Part shown: positions 46,675 to 55,659 of the stretch, piece after piece | How positions within the stretch are numbered: the stretch's first letter is position 1 | Layout: each line of letters begins with the position of its first letter | NCBI GenBank assembly: GCA_016717285.1 | Contig: JADKFU010000004.1 | Location: 806,001 to 870,000 of the forward strand | Origin: Chitinophagaceae bacterium | GTDB taxonomy: Bacteria; Bacteroidota; Bacteroidia; Chitinophagales; UBA10324 | DNA length: 64,000 nucleotides | Reading direction: 5' to 3' | Made by a program: the position numbers and the translations under genes | Notes under the pieces: model-generated | The model's input: only the letters and a program-made list of their open reading frames with translations | The model's database searches: none | Told to the model about the DNA's origin: nothing

Positions 46675-47163
46675 CTACTCACTACTCACTACTTTCTTTA
46701 CCGCTTCCCACACCATCTCCGGTTCATAACCCCTGCGAATCAGGTGAGCGGAAAGTTTTTGTTGCCGGGCATAGGCCGTTCCACCTTTGATTAATGCTGC
46801 TTTCTTTTTGAGCTCCTGAAGAAATCTTTTCTGATAATCACCTGCCTCAATTTCTTTCATAGCTTTATTAATACAATAGTCAGATACTCCTTTTTGCTTT
46901 AGCTCCTGGTTTATTTTATTTCTTCCCCATCCTTTCATCCTGAATTTACCACGTGCATAGGCGAGTGCAAATCGCTCTTCATTCAGAAAATTTTCTTCTA
47001 TCAGCTTCACCAGTATGTTCTCAAGATCATTGCCCCTTTGTCCTAACTGCACCAGTTTGAAGCGCACTTCCAGTTGACTACGTTCCTGGTAAGCACAGTA
47101 TTTCCGCAGGCGTTCCATCGCCTGCATCGGTGTGAGCATTTTTTTTCCGGGTACGGTTTCCAT
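46675..47163 (-). CDS. recX: Regulatory protein RecX
   Basis: 162 residues. Three-helix RecX repeats are clear: AMERLRKYCAYQERSQLEVR, IEENFLNEERFALAYARGKF, then RMKGWGRNKINQELKQKGVS. RecX binds within RecA filaments and limits strand exchange. It starts 61 bp from the divergent MFS gene, so the two promoters overlap or face each other. ATG at 47163. Confidence 0.92.
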   Translation of the reverse strand: METVPGKKMLTPMQAMERLRKYCAYQERSQLEVRFKLVQLGQRGNDLENILVKLIEENFLNEERFALAYARGKFRMKGWGRNKINQELKQKGVSDYCINKAMKEIEAGDYQKRFLQELKKKAALIKGGTAYARQQKLSAHLIRRGYEPEMVWEAVKKVVSSE

Positions 47164-47224
47164 TTTGATAGTTTCGCAAAGTTAAACAGCATTTCAGAGT
47201 TCAAAACAGAAATGCTGATAGCTA

Positions 47225-48511
47225 ATGGAGCAATCAAACAGGAAAGCGCTCAATCTTTTATTTGTTGCCAATTCGATTTCCGGAGTGGCCCAGGGCATCA
47301 GCATGATTGCCATTCCCTGGTATTTTACCAGCATTCTCGGCAAGCCATCTTTATTCAGCACCAGCTTTGTTTTCATTAACCTGTTCATGATTTTCTGGAG
47401 TTTGTATGCCGGTACACTCATTGATAAATACAATCGTAAAATACTTTCATTAGGTGTTTCTGTTTTCGGTGCCTTCATCCTGCTTGCTGCCGCAGTGATT
47501 GGTTTTGTGTATGGAAGTGTTCCTGTACCGGTTGTGATATTGGTATTTGGAGCAACTTTCCTGATCTACAATATTCATTATCCTAATCTATATGCGTTGG
47601 CTCAGGAAATAACACCTGCAGCTCAGTACGGAAAAGTAACTTCCCAGATTGAAATTGTGGGTCAGCTTACCAGTATGATGGCAGGAGCTTTTGCCGCGTT
47701 GTTGCTGGCCGGATCGAAAGATGGTATTGTGAATGTGCTCGGATTTCGTTTGCCACTCGGCTTTCAATTCCGGCCATGGCAACTGCAACAGATTTTTATG
47801 ATGGATGGCATTACATATGTAATTTCATTCTTCATTATTTATTTCCTTCGTTACCGGCCTGCAGCTGCGAGACATGAGGAAACAGGCAATGCGTGGGAGC
47901 GTTTGAAAACAGGTTTCATTTTTTTGAAAAAAAACCCTGTCATCTTCACGTTTGGCAATGCAGCGCTTGCCATCTTTCTTACAGTAATTGTTTCAAGTTA
48001 TGTGATGAATCCTGCTTACGTGGTGAGCCACCTGAAAGCAGATGCGGGAGTATATGGTGCCTCTGAAATGTATTTTGCCATCGGTGCAGTTTTCGCAGGA
48101 ATAATGATCCGGAAGATTTTTCGCAAATCATCAGAGGTTTCTGCAATATTGATGATGACGGTTGTGACTGCCGTGATCTATTTCCTGAGTATGATCAATC
48201 GTAATTTCTTTGTGTTTTATCTTTTTAACCTCGTGTACGGATTGTGCAATGCAGGCACACGGATCATGCGGATCACTTTTATGTTTCATTATGTTCCAAA
48301 CCAGGTAATTGGCCGTGCAGGAAGTGTGTTCTCCACCATCAATATTATTTTGAGAATGATATTCTCGGCGGTTTTTGCGCTTACATTTTTTGAAGGAGAA
48401 AATATCATCTATACCTATTTCGTGTTCGGATTGGTGTTGCTTGTGGCAATTTACTTTCTGTTAAGAGACCGGAAAAAACTTGTGCAACTTTCTACGGGCA
48501 TGAAAATTTGA
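47225..48511 (+). CDS. MFS transporter (MFS_3-like)
   Basis: 428 residues with about 12 membrane helices. It starts MEQSNRKALNLLFVANSISG, then VAQGISMIAIPWYFTSI, with the loop GTLIDKYNRKILSLGVSV in the place of the MFS signature. The layout resembles the EntS/MFS_3 group of drug or siderophore exporters. Neighbours give no substrate. It is followed by the long 122-bp tandem repeat. Confidence 0.87.
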   Translation: MEQSNRKALNLLFVANSISGVAQGISMIAIPWYFTSILGKPSLFSTSFVFINLFMIFWSLYAGTLIDKYNRKILSLGVSVFGAFILLAAAVIGFVYGSVPVPVVILVFGATFLIYNIHYPNLYALAQEITPAAQYGKVTSQIEIVGQLTSMMAGAFAALLLAGSKDGIVNVLGFRLPLGFQFRPWQLQQIFMMDGITYVISFFIIYFLRYRPAAARHEETGNAWERLKTGFIFLKKNPVIFTFGNAALAIFLTVIVSSYVMNPAYVVSHLKADAGVYGASEMYFAIGAVFAGIMIRKIFRKSSEVSAILMMTVVTAVIYFLSMINRNFFVFYLFNLVYGLCNAGTRIMRITFMFHYVPNQVIGRAGSVFSTINIILRMIFSAVFALTFFEGENIIYTYFVFGLVLLVAIYFLLRDRKKLVQLSTGMKI

Positions 48512-48519
48512 AGTCAGTT

Positions 48520-49534
48520 GCCACGGAGGCACGGAAATGCACGGAGAAAAAGGGGTATTTAGATTTTGAAGTGAGTTTTTTTCCTGAAATGAAATTCTCG
48601 TGTTATTTCAATTCGTCGTAATAAGAAATGCAGAAAAGGGTTGCCACGGAGGCACGGAAATGCACGGAGAAAAAGGGGGATTTAGATTTTGAAGTGAGTT
48701 TTTTTCCTGAAATGAAATTCTCGTGTTATTTCAATTCGTCGTAATAAGAAATTCAGAAAATGGTTGCCACGGAGGCACGGAAAGGCACGGAGAAAAAGGG
48801 GTATTTAGATTTTGAAGTGGGTTTTTTTCCTGAAATGAAATTTTTGTGTTCTTTCAGATCTTCGTGATAAGAAATTCAGAAAATGGTTGCCACGGAGGCA
48901 CGGAAATGCACGGAGAAAAAGGGGGATTTAGATTTTGACGGCAGTCTTTTTCTTGAAATGAATTTTTGTGTTCTTTCAGATCTTCGTGATAAGAAATTCA
49001 GAAGATGGATGCCACGGAGGCACGGAAATGCACGGAGAAAAAGGGGGATTTAGATTTTGACGGCAGTCTTTTTCTTGAAATGAAATTTTGTGTTCTTTCA
49101 GATCTTCGTAATAAGAAATTCAGAAGATGGATGCCACGGAGGCACGGAAATGCACGGAGAAAAAGGGGGATTTAGATTTTGACGGCAGTCTTTTTCTTGA
49201 AATGAATTTTTGTGTTCTTTCAGATCTTCGTGATAAGAAATTCAGAAAATGGATGCCACGGAGGCACGGAAAGGCACGGAGAAAAAGGGTATTTAGATTT
49301 TTGACGGAAGCTTTTTTTTGAAATGAAATTTTAGAGTTCTTTCAATTCTTCGTGATAAGAAATTCAGAAGATGGTTGCCACGGAGGCACGGAAAGGCACG
49401 GAGAAAAAGGGGTATTTAATTTTTGACGGAAGCCTTTTTCCTGAAATGAATTTTTTGTGTTCTTTCAGATCTTCGTGATAAGAAATTCAGAAGATGGATG
49501 CCACGGAGGCGCGGAAAGGCACGGAGAAAAAGAG
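48520..49534. repeat. Tandem repeat, eight full and one partial copy of a 122/123-bp unit
   Basis: Units begin GCCACGGAGGCACGGAAATG at 48520, 48643, 48766, 48889, 49011, 49133, 49255, 49377 and 49500. The first three periods are 123 bp and the rest mainly 122 bp. Each unit has three spaced CACGGA words, then a T-rich part and GATAAGAAATTCAGAA. Copies differ by scattered substitutions and 1-bp indels. All frames are stopped within a unit or shift at 122-bp units, so it is non-coding. Confidence 0.9.
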
Positions 49535-49652
49535 GTGTTCATCTTTGTAGCATTCCCATCGAAATCAAAATGACTCCTGAATGGGTTGCATGGTTACAGT
49601 AATGAATTTTGGATTGAATTCATCTGTTGTAAGAGCGAGGTATAACGCATCT

Positions 49653-50351
49653 CTATTTCACCACCAGCTTAAATCCTACACTGTGAATATTATCAATGGA
49701 AACTTTTGAATCGTCTTTTAAATTTTTCCTTAGACGGGAAATAAATACATCGAGACTTCTGCCCAAAAAATAATCATCGGATCCCCAGATTTGTTTGAGC
49801 AGATTTTCACGCGGGACTAATTCATTCTGATGAAGTGCCAGGAAGCGAAGCACTTCAGCTTCACGAAGTGTGAGCGTGCTTTCATTACCATTGATCTTAA
49901 GAGTAAGATTTGCAAAATCGAATGTGTACTTGCCTATTGTGAAGAATTGCTGGGTACTATCGGTTGCAACAAACACTTTGCTTCGCTTTAGAAAAACCTC
50001 AATCTTAAACAGTAACTCATCAATGCTGAATGGCTTCGTGATATAGTCATCACCACCTACTTTAAATCCTGCAATTTTATCTTCCAGCATCGACTTGGCA
50101 GTTACAAAAATGATGGGTACCTGTTTGTCTTTTTCACGGATTTTTTCCGCAAGCATAATACCATCCATTTTTGGCAGCATCACATCGAGCAGGCAGAGGT
50201 CAAACTTTTCCTTCATAAATAATTCGAAGCAGGAAACACCGTCGGTGCAGTGTTGCACTGAATAGCCTTTGTTCTCCAGGTTGTCCTTGGTAACATAGGC
50301 GAGATTCATATCATCTTCTACCAGCATGATGGTAGCTTTAGTTGTTGCCAT
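49653..50351 (-). CDS. OmpR-family response regulator (RprY-like)
   Basis: 232 residues. The receiver domain has acidic residues in MLVEDDMNLAYV, Asp56 in LCLLDVMLPKMDG and Lys in ITKPFSIDELLF. The OmpR winged helix follows (LTLREAEVLRFLALHQNELV, WGSDDYFLGRSLDVFISRLR). The pattern is the Bacteroidota RprY type. The start ATG overlaps the 3' end of the kinase gene by 14 bp. Its targets are unknown. Confidence 0.93.
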   Translation of the reverse strand: MATTKATIMLVEDDMNLAYVTKDNLENKGYSVQHCTDGVSCFELFMKEKFDLCLLDVMLPKMDGIMLAEKIREKDKQVPIIFVTAKSMLEDKIAGFKVGGDDYITKPFSIDELLFKIEVFLKRSKVFVATDSTQQFFTIGKYTFDFANLTLKINGNESTLTLREAEVLRFLALHQNELVPRENLLKQIWGSDDYFLGRSLDVFISRLRKNLKDDSKVSIDNIHSVGFKLVVK

Positions 50352-51633
50352 TTGCAGTTTCTTGTTTTAAATAAGGAATTGTGATGATGAAGTTACTTCC
50401 TTTATTTTTTTCACTCTCCACTTTTATTTTCCATTTGTGGGCAGTTACCACGAGTTTAAGATAATGCAAGCCGAGGCCGAACCCTTTTACGTTGTGAATA
50501 TTCCCGGTAGGAACGCGGTAAAATTTATCAAATATTTTTTTACGGTGCTCTTCAGTGATGCCAATGCCATTGTCCTGAACTGACAAACAAAGCTGGTCAC
50601 CTTCAGTCCACGTGTGCATCTCGATGTCAGGCACTTGCTCAGTATATTTGATGGCATTATCTACGAGGCTATATAATATGTTGATGAGATGGACACGGTC
50701 GGCCATGATACGGTGTTGCCTTGCATCCAGGCGGAGGCGCAGTTTTCCACTCAGTTCATCTGTCCTAATGCTGAGGTTGGGCAGCAATTCGCGGATCAAT
50801 GTGTGCAGATCTGTTTCTTCTTCATGCAATTCGATTTTGTCACTTTCCATTTTTGCAATCTGTAACAGCCTGTCAACCTGATTGCCTAAGCGGCTGGTTT
50901 CATTCTTGATAATATTCACATAGTTGTGCAATCTTTCCGGTTTTTGGATAATATCAGGATTGCCAAGTGTTTCCGCAGAAATGGTAATGGTGGAGATGGG
51001 TGTTTTGAATTCATGTGCTATGTTGTTCACAAAATCTTTTTGCATTTCCACCAGCCGGAATTGCCGCAGAATAATAAAAATAGTGTAGACAAAAAAGCAA
51101 GTCACTACCAACAATATGAAAGAGGAAAAGATCCATATGGTCATCTTTACACCAATATATGTGGCACGTGTTGGAAAGTAAATAACGACATAGTAGGTGC
51201 CATTTGTAAATGACGGAAGGTCTGTGCTGACAGCATACAGGCTTTTTTGATCCTTCAGATCCACCGCTCTGCTGAATACTTCTTTGTCTGTTTCCGCCTC
51301 GTGAATATGATAATTGAAATCAACATCCAGGCTGGGATAGGAGAGTTCTGTACGGAGGTAATATTCGAGTACGTTGCAATCGACTTTGTCATTTACGGCT
51401 AACTGAAAGGTGCGATCCGAAATTTTTCGTACTACTTCAAGGGTGATGATTGAATTGGTGGAAGAAACATCGAGGTGTTCAGCCACCCGGCGCAGGGAGA
51501 GTATTACGTTGTTGTCGAAATTGTCGCCCTTTGCATTCATGGCTTTTTGTAGCCAGAAGAGCTGAGTAATGAGCGCGCCTGTAATGGAAATAAGTCCGAG
51601 CAATAGAAAGATACGGATGGGGGAGCGTTTCAT
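50338..51633 (-). CDS. Sensor histidine kinase (RprX-like)
   Basis: 431 residues. Two membrane helices (IFLLLGLISITGALITQLFW near 8-27, MTIWIFSSFILLVVTCFFVY near 164-183) flank a periplasmic sensor of about 135 residues. His207 lies in FVNNIAHEFKTPISTITISA (HisKA), with HATPase boxes NILYSLVDNAIKYTE, VQDNGIGI and KGFGLGLHYLK. Cognate to the overlapping RprY-like regulator. RprX/RprY in Bacteroides is linked to envelope stress and tetracycline regulation, which may not carry over. Confidence 0.93.
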   Translation of the reverse strand: MKRSPIRIFLLLGLISITGALITQLFWLQKAMNAKGDNFDNNVILSLRRVAEHLDVSSTNSIITLEVVRKISDRTFQLAVNDKVDCNVLEYYLRTELSYPSLDVDFNYHIHEAETDKEVFSRAVDLKDQKSLYAVSTDLPSFTNGTYYVVIYFPTRATYIGVKMTIWIFSSFILLVVTCFFVYTIFIILRQFRLVEMQKDFVNNIAHEFKTPISTITISAETLGNPDIIQKPERLHNYVNIIKNETSRLGNQVDRLLQIAKMESDKIELHEEETDLHTLIRELLPNLSIRTDELSGKLRLRLDARQHRIMADRVHLINILYSLVDNAIKYTEQVPDIEMHTWTEGDQLCLSVQDNGIGITEEHRKKIFDKFYRVPTGNIHNVKGFGLGLHYLKLVVTAHKWKIKVESEKNKGSNFIITIPYLKQETANGNN

Positions 51634-51725
51634 ACCATGTCAAAAGTATTACATCGGAATTTCATTTCGATGAAAGGTTTTAAACGTGTATATTATTATT
51701 TACAGATGGACAGATCGCGTATGAG

Positions 51726-52115
51726 TTATAATTGTTGCAGCAGTGCCTTCACCTTTTGTTCAACCAGGTTCCTGATATTTCTGAAGTCTTCCGGTTCCAT
51801 ATTTTTCGGATCCGGGATATCCCAGTCTGCTTTATATTTTGCATTCACCAGCGGACATTCATCGCCGCAGCCCATAGTGATGGCGTATTCATATTCCAGA
51901 TCAGGAATTGATTTCAAAGATTTTGAATGTTGAACGGTAAGGTCGTAACCAATTTCATTCATGGACAATATAGCTTTCGGATTGATAGTACCAGATGGTT
52001 TCGATCCTGCGCTGAATGCATGCACAATATTTTCACCGTGAATTTTTGCAAAAGCTTCCGCCATCTGGCTGCGGTTTGAATTTTCAACACAAACAAAAAG
52101 GATGTTTTTTTTCAT
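51726..52115 (-). CDS. arsC: Arsenate reductase, LMW-phosphatase type
   Basis: 129 residues. The N-terminal P-loop FVCVENSNRSQMAEAF has nucleophile Cys9 and Arg15 of C-x5-R. Cys83 and Cys87 in MGCGDECP are the likely redox relay, and WDIPDPKN gives the general-acid Asp. Thioredoxin-coupled ArsC reduces As(V) to As(III). The relay Cys pair is spaced C-x3-C, shorter than the C-x6-C of Bacillus ArsC, a form I recall from other Bacteroidota. It is the last gene of the arsR-arsM-arsN-arsC operon, 14 bp after arsN. Confidence 0.9.
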   Translation of the reverse strand: MKKNILFVCVENSNRSQMAEAFAKIHGENIVHAFSAGSKPSGTINPKAILSMNEIGYDLTVQHSKSLKSIPDLEYEYAITMGCGDECPLVNAKYKADWDIPDPKNMEPEDFRNIRNLVEQKVKALLQQL

Positions 52116-52129
52116 GGCCCGTTAGTTTA

Positions 52130-52621
52130 TCAATCAATTCCTGTTATCCTGCTTCTTCTTTCCAGCAATAGTGTATCGCGCCAGCGGTCATTCATCTTCC
52201 CTACTTTTTCACGATATCCTACCAGGCGGAATCCCAAAGAATTGTGTAGCTGAATACTCGCCGTATTCTCCGGAAAAATGCCTGCCTGCAATGTCCAGAT
52301 ATGCTGCAATTCACTTTCAGTAATCATTTTTTGTAATAGCATTTTGCCAATCCCTTTTCCTCGTGCTGCGGTATGAACATATACACTCACTTCAGCCACT
52401 CCTGCGTAAACACATCGTCCGGATACAGGTGTTAGCGCGGCCCATCCGGCAACGGTTTGATGTTCGGTGGCGACAAACCGGCAATGCTGCAAATGAGCGT
52501 TGTTCCAATCTTCCCAGGCAGGAGCTGCTGTTTCAAAAGTTGCGTGACCGGTGGCAATGCCCTGCACATAAATTTCTTTAACAGCAGGATAATGTTGTTC
52601 CGTTAATAACTCAATCATCAT
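52130..52621 (-). CDS. arsN: ArsN1/PAT-type GNAT acetyltransferase
   Basis: 163 residues, GNAT fold. RGKGIG (87-92) is the acetyl-CoA loop, and GIATGHATFETAAPAWEDW, CVYAGVAEVSVYVHTAARGK and AGIFPENTASIQLHNSLGFR are family signatures of phosphinothricin acetyltransferases and ArsN1. In an arsenic operon this family acetylates the amino group of arsinothricin, an organoarsenical antibiotic, and often phosphinothricin. It lies between arsM and arsC and shares their direction. Substrate choice between the two amino acid analogues cannot be told from the sequence. Confidence 0.85.
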   Translation of the reverse strand: MMIELLTEQHYPAVKEIYVQGIATGHATFETAAPAWEDWNNAHLQHCRFVATEHQTVAGWAALTPVSGRCVYAGVAEVSVYVHTAARGKGIGKMLLQKMITESELQHIWTLQAGIFPENTASIQLHNSLGFRLVGYREKVGKMNDRWRDTLLLERRSRITGID

Positions 52622-52651
52622 TGCTTAAAAATTAGAACAGCACTCATTTTA

Positions 52652-53512
52652 TTATTGGCAGCATATTGTTTTATCACAACAAGAATTCGTAATACCTTTC
52701 ATATCAGTTTTCTTTTCTGCAAATACAGTGATGCTGTGGATTCCAACACCACTGTTTTTGTAAGTGTTGAGCTCTTCCTCAGTTAAGTACGCCGAAAGAA
52801 TATCATCAGGAATGGTGATCAGTCTTTCTTTCTGCAACGTAACATTCTCAAATCCACTGTTGCGGATAAAATGAAGATATGTTTCTTTTTGAACAGCTCC
52901 TGAAACACAGCCTGCATACATTTCAGCAGTCTTCAAAAGTTTTTCAGGTAAGACTCCAACCAATACAATATCGGAAATGCTGAAATGACCACCTGGTTTT
53001 AATACACGGAAAATTTCTGCAAATGCTTTTTCCTTATCAGGAACAAGGTTAAGCACACAATTGCTCACAACCACATCTGCTACATTGGAAGTAACCGGCA
53101 AGTGTTCAATTTCTCCAAGCCGGAATTCTACGTTGTGGAAGCCAAGATTTTCAGCATTTGTTCTTGCACGTTCAATCATAGCGGTGGTCATATCGATACC
53201 AATTACTTTTCCTGTTTCACCGGTTTCTGCACGGGCCACAAAGCAATCATTGCCCGCACCTGAACCAAGGTCAATTACAACATCGCCCTTTTTAATTTTA
53301 GCAAACTGTGTTGGAAGTCCGCAACCAAGGCCAAGATCAGCATCGGGATTATAGCCCTTGAGCTGGCTGTAATCTTCTGCCATAATGTTGTACACTTCAC
53401 CGGAGCATCCGGTGGCACCGCAGCAGGAGGATGCATTTACTGTTTTCTCCTGCGTCGCAATTTCGCTATAGGTTTTTTTTACCTGTTGTTTTAATTTTTC
53501 ATTTGTTTCCAT
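52652..53512 (-). CDS. arsM: Arsenite S-adenosylmethionine methyltransferase ArsM
   Basis: 286 residues. SAM motif I is DLGSGAGND (81-89). Cys64 (GLGCGLPTQF), Cys152 (NCVLNLVPD) and Cys202 (YAGCVSGA) are the expected As(III)-binding cysteines, and the last two keep the 50-residue spacing of known ArsM. An N-terminal CC pair (30-31) and Cys36 plus a Cys-rich tail (NSCCDKTICCQ) are extra thiols. It methylates arsenite to mono-, di- and trimethyl forms, which can be lost as gas or used to make arsenosugars. It starts 36 bp after the arsR stop. Confidence 0.95.
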   Translation of the reverse strand: METNEKLKQQVKKTYSEIATQEKTVNASSCCGATGCSGEVYNIMAEDYSQLKGYNPDADLGLGCGLPTQFAKIKKGDVVIDLGSGAGNDCFVARAETGETGKVIGIDMTTAMIERARTNAENLGFHNVEFRLGEIEHLPVTSNVADVVVSNCVLNLVPDKEKAFAEIFRVLKPGGHFSISDIVLVGVLPEKLLKTAEMYAGCVSGAVQKETYLHFIRNSGFENVTLQKERLITIPDDILSAYLTEEELNTYKNSGVGIHSITVFAEKKTDMKGITNSCCDKTICCQ

Positions 53513-53548
53513 GGTGAAAATTATTTTATGTTGAAGTAAGTGAAAAAA

Positions 53549-53881
53549 TCAGCAGCAGCGTTCATTCATTGCTTTTGCTTTATTGAAGAAGGAATTGAAG
53601 CTTTCAGAAAATTTGTTGAATGTTTTCCAGTTGATGCAATAGCATGATTTCGGACCATCTACTGTGCCTTCGATTAAACCTGCATTCAGCAATTCTTTAA
53701 GGTGCTGTGAAACAGTAGACTGCGCCAGAGGCAACACTTCTACTATTTCTCCGCAGATGCAGGTGTTGTGTGTGGCAATGGTCTTGAGAATGGCAATTCG
53801 GGCAGGATGGCTTAATGCCTTCGCGAATGCGGCCAGTTCATTTTCTTTCAAAGAGAAGGCATCTTTTTTGTGTGTGGCCAT
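53549..53881 (-). CDS. arsR: ArsR-family arsenic-responsive repressor
   Basis: 110 residues, winged helix (ALSHPARIAILKTIATHN, LAQSTVSQHLKELLNAG). Cys41 and Cys43 in TCICGEIV sit at the start of the recognition-helix region, where classical ArsR carries ELCVCDL. Further cysteines lie at 80 and 82 (SCYC) and at the very end (RCC), which may form a different As(III) site. It leads the operon with arsM, arsN and arsC. The promoter and operator are at 53894-53929, only about 12 nt from the start codon. Confidence 0.93.
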   Translation of the reverse strand: MATHKKDAFSLKENELAAFAKALSHPARIAILKTIATHNTCICGEIVEVLPLAQSTVSQHLKELLNAGLIEGTVDGPKSCYCINWKTFNKFSESFNSFFNKAKAMNERCC

Positions 53882-53893
53882 TTTATTTATTGT

Positions 53894-53929
53894 TTATCGC
53901 AAATGTACGATAAATAAAATTACAAACAA
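53894..53929 (-). promoter_or_regulatory. Promoter and ArsR operator of the ars operon
   Basis: On the minus strand TTG (53927-53929), 19 nt, TACATTTG (53900-53907) is a full match to the Bacteroidota consensus. The inverted repeat TTATCG-CAAATGTA-CGATAA (53894-53913) covers the -7 element completely and has the ATCG-N8-CGAT look of ArsR/SmtB sites. Repressor binding would block polymerase, and As(III) would release it. Confidence 0.72.
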
Positions 53930-53995
53930 GATACGTGGAAAATATTTTTGGCATAATTGAAAGGAGGCTCATGGTGAAGCATGAGTTACACTGTA

Positions 53996-54637
53996 TTACC
54001 AGTCTTTCGTGTTTTTCTTTTTTTGCTGGAGCTTCTTAGGTAGTTGTTGCATGGTTTTATTTTCGGCGGCATTTAGTTCATCCAGTAAGCGGCGTTGTTC
54101 TTCAGGTGTAAGTTGTTGCGCAGGTGGTGGCTGAAATATTTCCTTTGGCTTTTGTGCTGCAGACTTATCTGAGACTTGCTTAGTTGCCAGTAATGCATTC
54201 ACCAATGTGAGATTGTAACGTGCATCTTCATCGCGTGGATTTAGCCGAAGGGTATTTTTGTAAGCTGCCAGCGCGGCGGCATAATTTTTTTGTTCAAAAT
54301 AACTGTTTCCTGCATTGTAACTGGACGCTGCTTTTAAAGATGTTTCCACATTTGCATCTGCAAGCTGCCTGAATTGCTGAATGGCTTCCCGATATTTCTT
54401 TTGCTGAAAAAGTGCATTTCCGAGATTGAATTGAATTTGAGGAAATTGATGGGCTGCATCATTTTCCATTGCCTGTTGATACAAATGCTGTGCTTCAGAG
54501 AAATTGCCTGCATTGTATGCGGTATTTCCTTTGTAAATAAATTGCTCCGCAGTTTGTGATTGAACAGGATGTGAAAACATTATGAACAAAGATAACTGCA
54601 ACAAAAAAGGGTAACAATTTTTCAGATTTATCTTCAT
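53996..54637 (-). CDS. batC: BatC-like TPR protein
   Basis: 213 residues. Signal-like N-terminus (LLQLSLFIMFSHPVQSQ), three or four TPR units (YKGNTAYNAGNFSEAQHLYQ, FNLGNALFQQKKYREAIQQF, YNAGNSYFEQKNYAAALAAY, LNPRDEDARYNL), then a charged tail (QQKKKNTKDW). It is the last gene of the MoxR/Bat operon, overlapping batB by ATGA. BatD and BatE, which often follow, are absent here, and the next gene is arsR. The Bat proteins act in envelope stress tolerance and, in some genera, aerotolerance. Confidence 0.85.
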   Translation of the reverse strand: MKINLKNCYPFLLQLSLFIMFSHPVQSQTAEQFIYKGNTAYNAGNFSEAQHLYQQAMENDAAHQFPQIQFNLGNALFQQKKYREAIQQFRQLADANVETSLKAASSYNAGNSYFEQKNYAAALAAYKNTLRLNPRDEDARYNLTLVNALLATKQVSDKSAAQKPKEIFQPPPAQQLTPEEQRRLLDELNAAENKTMQQLPKKLQQKKKNTKDW

Positions 54638-55659
54638 AAAGGTTTTCGTTTTCTAAACCAGGTTATTTTTTTGTTGCTGATCAGCAAATCAATGAAGAGT
54701 AAGAGCAAAGCAGGAAGCAGCAACCATTGAAACTTAGATTCATATTGTACCAGTAACTGTTCATCAAATTTATTTTTGTTGATGGCATCCAGGTGAAGCA
54801 CCATCTTACGTACTGCTTCATTGTCTCTTGAAGTCAGCTTGACAAAAATGCCATTGCTGCTTTTCGCGATCGCATTTAGTACTTCCGGATTGAACCTGGT
54901 GATTACCAAATTTCCCTGTTCATCCTTCTTTTCTGTTGTTATTCCATTTTCGGTAACCGGAATAGTCGTTCCGCTTTCACTGCCAATGCCTGCGGTGCAA
55001 ACAACTATTTGGTTTTTTTCAACGGTCTCCATTGCCTGTTTCAGCGCTTCTTCCTGATCTTCTCCATCGCTGATCAACACTATGGCGCGATAGTGTTGCA
55101 GATTTTCCGGAAGTGCCTGAATGCCTTCCTGCAAAGCTGCACCAATATCACTTCCCTGTTCAGGCACAGCATCAGTTGTGATGGTGTTGAGTAATAATTG
55201 TGCAGCGCTGTGATCAATGGTAAGAGGTGTTTGCAGAACGGGAACGGCGGCAAAGGTGATAAGAGCGATACGTGCTTCCGGCATTTGCTCAATCAGTTGC
55301 GCTGCAAATTTTTTAGCAACTTCTAACCTGTCAGGTTTTGCATCGGTTGCCAGCATGCTGTTGGAAACGTCGAGCACAATGGCAAGGTCAATACCTTCGT
55401 GATGAATGGTACGACTGGAGCTTCCCGATTGAAGATTGGCAAGCCCGAAGATGATGAGCGCAAATGCAGTGAGTTGTAAACTGAGCTTCAGTACAGGGCG
55501 AATAATGCTGTTGCCGGGAATTAATTGTGTCACCAATTCCTGTTCTCCGAACTGCAGCAAAACCTTATTCCTCCAGTTTCGGTAACGTATAAAGAATAAA
55601 ACCGCTACCGGAATCAGCAGCAATGCAAAGAGATAATATGGTTGGGTAATTTCCATCAA
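54634..55659 (-). CDS. batB: BatB, membrane-anchored von Willebrand A protein
   Basis: 341 residues. N-terminal helix (YYLFALLLIPVAVLFFIRY) and a second at about 60, a vWA domain with MIDAS DVSNS (AIVLDVSNSMLATDAKP), and a C-terminal helix (WLLLPALLLLFIDLLIS). Overlaps batA and batC by 4 bp each, so translation is coupled. vWA domains bind partner proteins through Mg2+, here probably the MoxR chaperone complex. Confidence 0.9.
   Translation of the reverse strand: MMEITQPYYLFALLLIPVAVLFFIRYRNWRNKVLLQFGEQELVTQLIPGNSIIRPVLKLSLQLTAFALIIFGLANLQSGSSSRTIHHEGIDLAIVLDVSNSMLATDAKPDRLEVAKKFAAQLIEQMPEARIALITFAAVPVLQTPLTIDHSAAQLLLNTITTDAVPEQGSDIGAALQEGIQALPENLQHYRAIVLISDGEDQEEALKQAMETVEKNQIVVCTAGIGSESGTTIPVTENGITTEKKDEQGNLVITRFNPEVLNAIAKSSNGIFVKLTSRDNEAVRKMVLHLDAINKNKFDEQLLVQYESKFQWLLLPALLLLFIDLLISNKKITWFRKRKPL

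Noticed and set aside
49127..49321. 64-residue open frame inside the 122-bp repeat array
   Set aside because: It arises from the repeat, is stopped in other units and changes frame at 122-bp periods. It has no family resemblance.
48520..49534. Possible CRISPR array
   Set aside because: The whole 122-bp unit is conserved with no unique spacers, the unit is far too long, and there are no cas genes.
51641..51672. TACTTTTG as a promoter of the RprX-like kinase
   Set aside because: It matches the -7 consensus but has no TTG at 19-21 nt and lies only 7 bp from the start codon.
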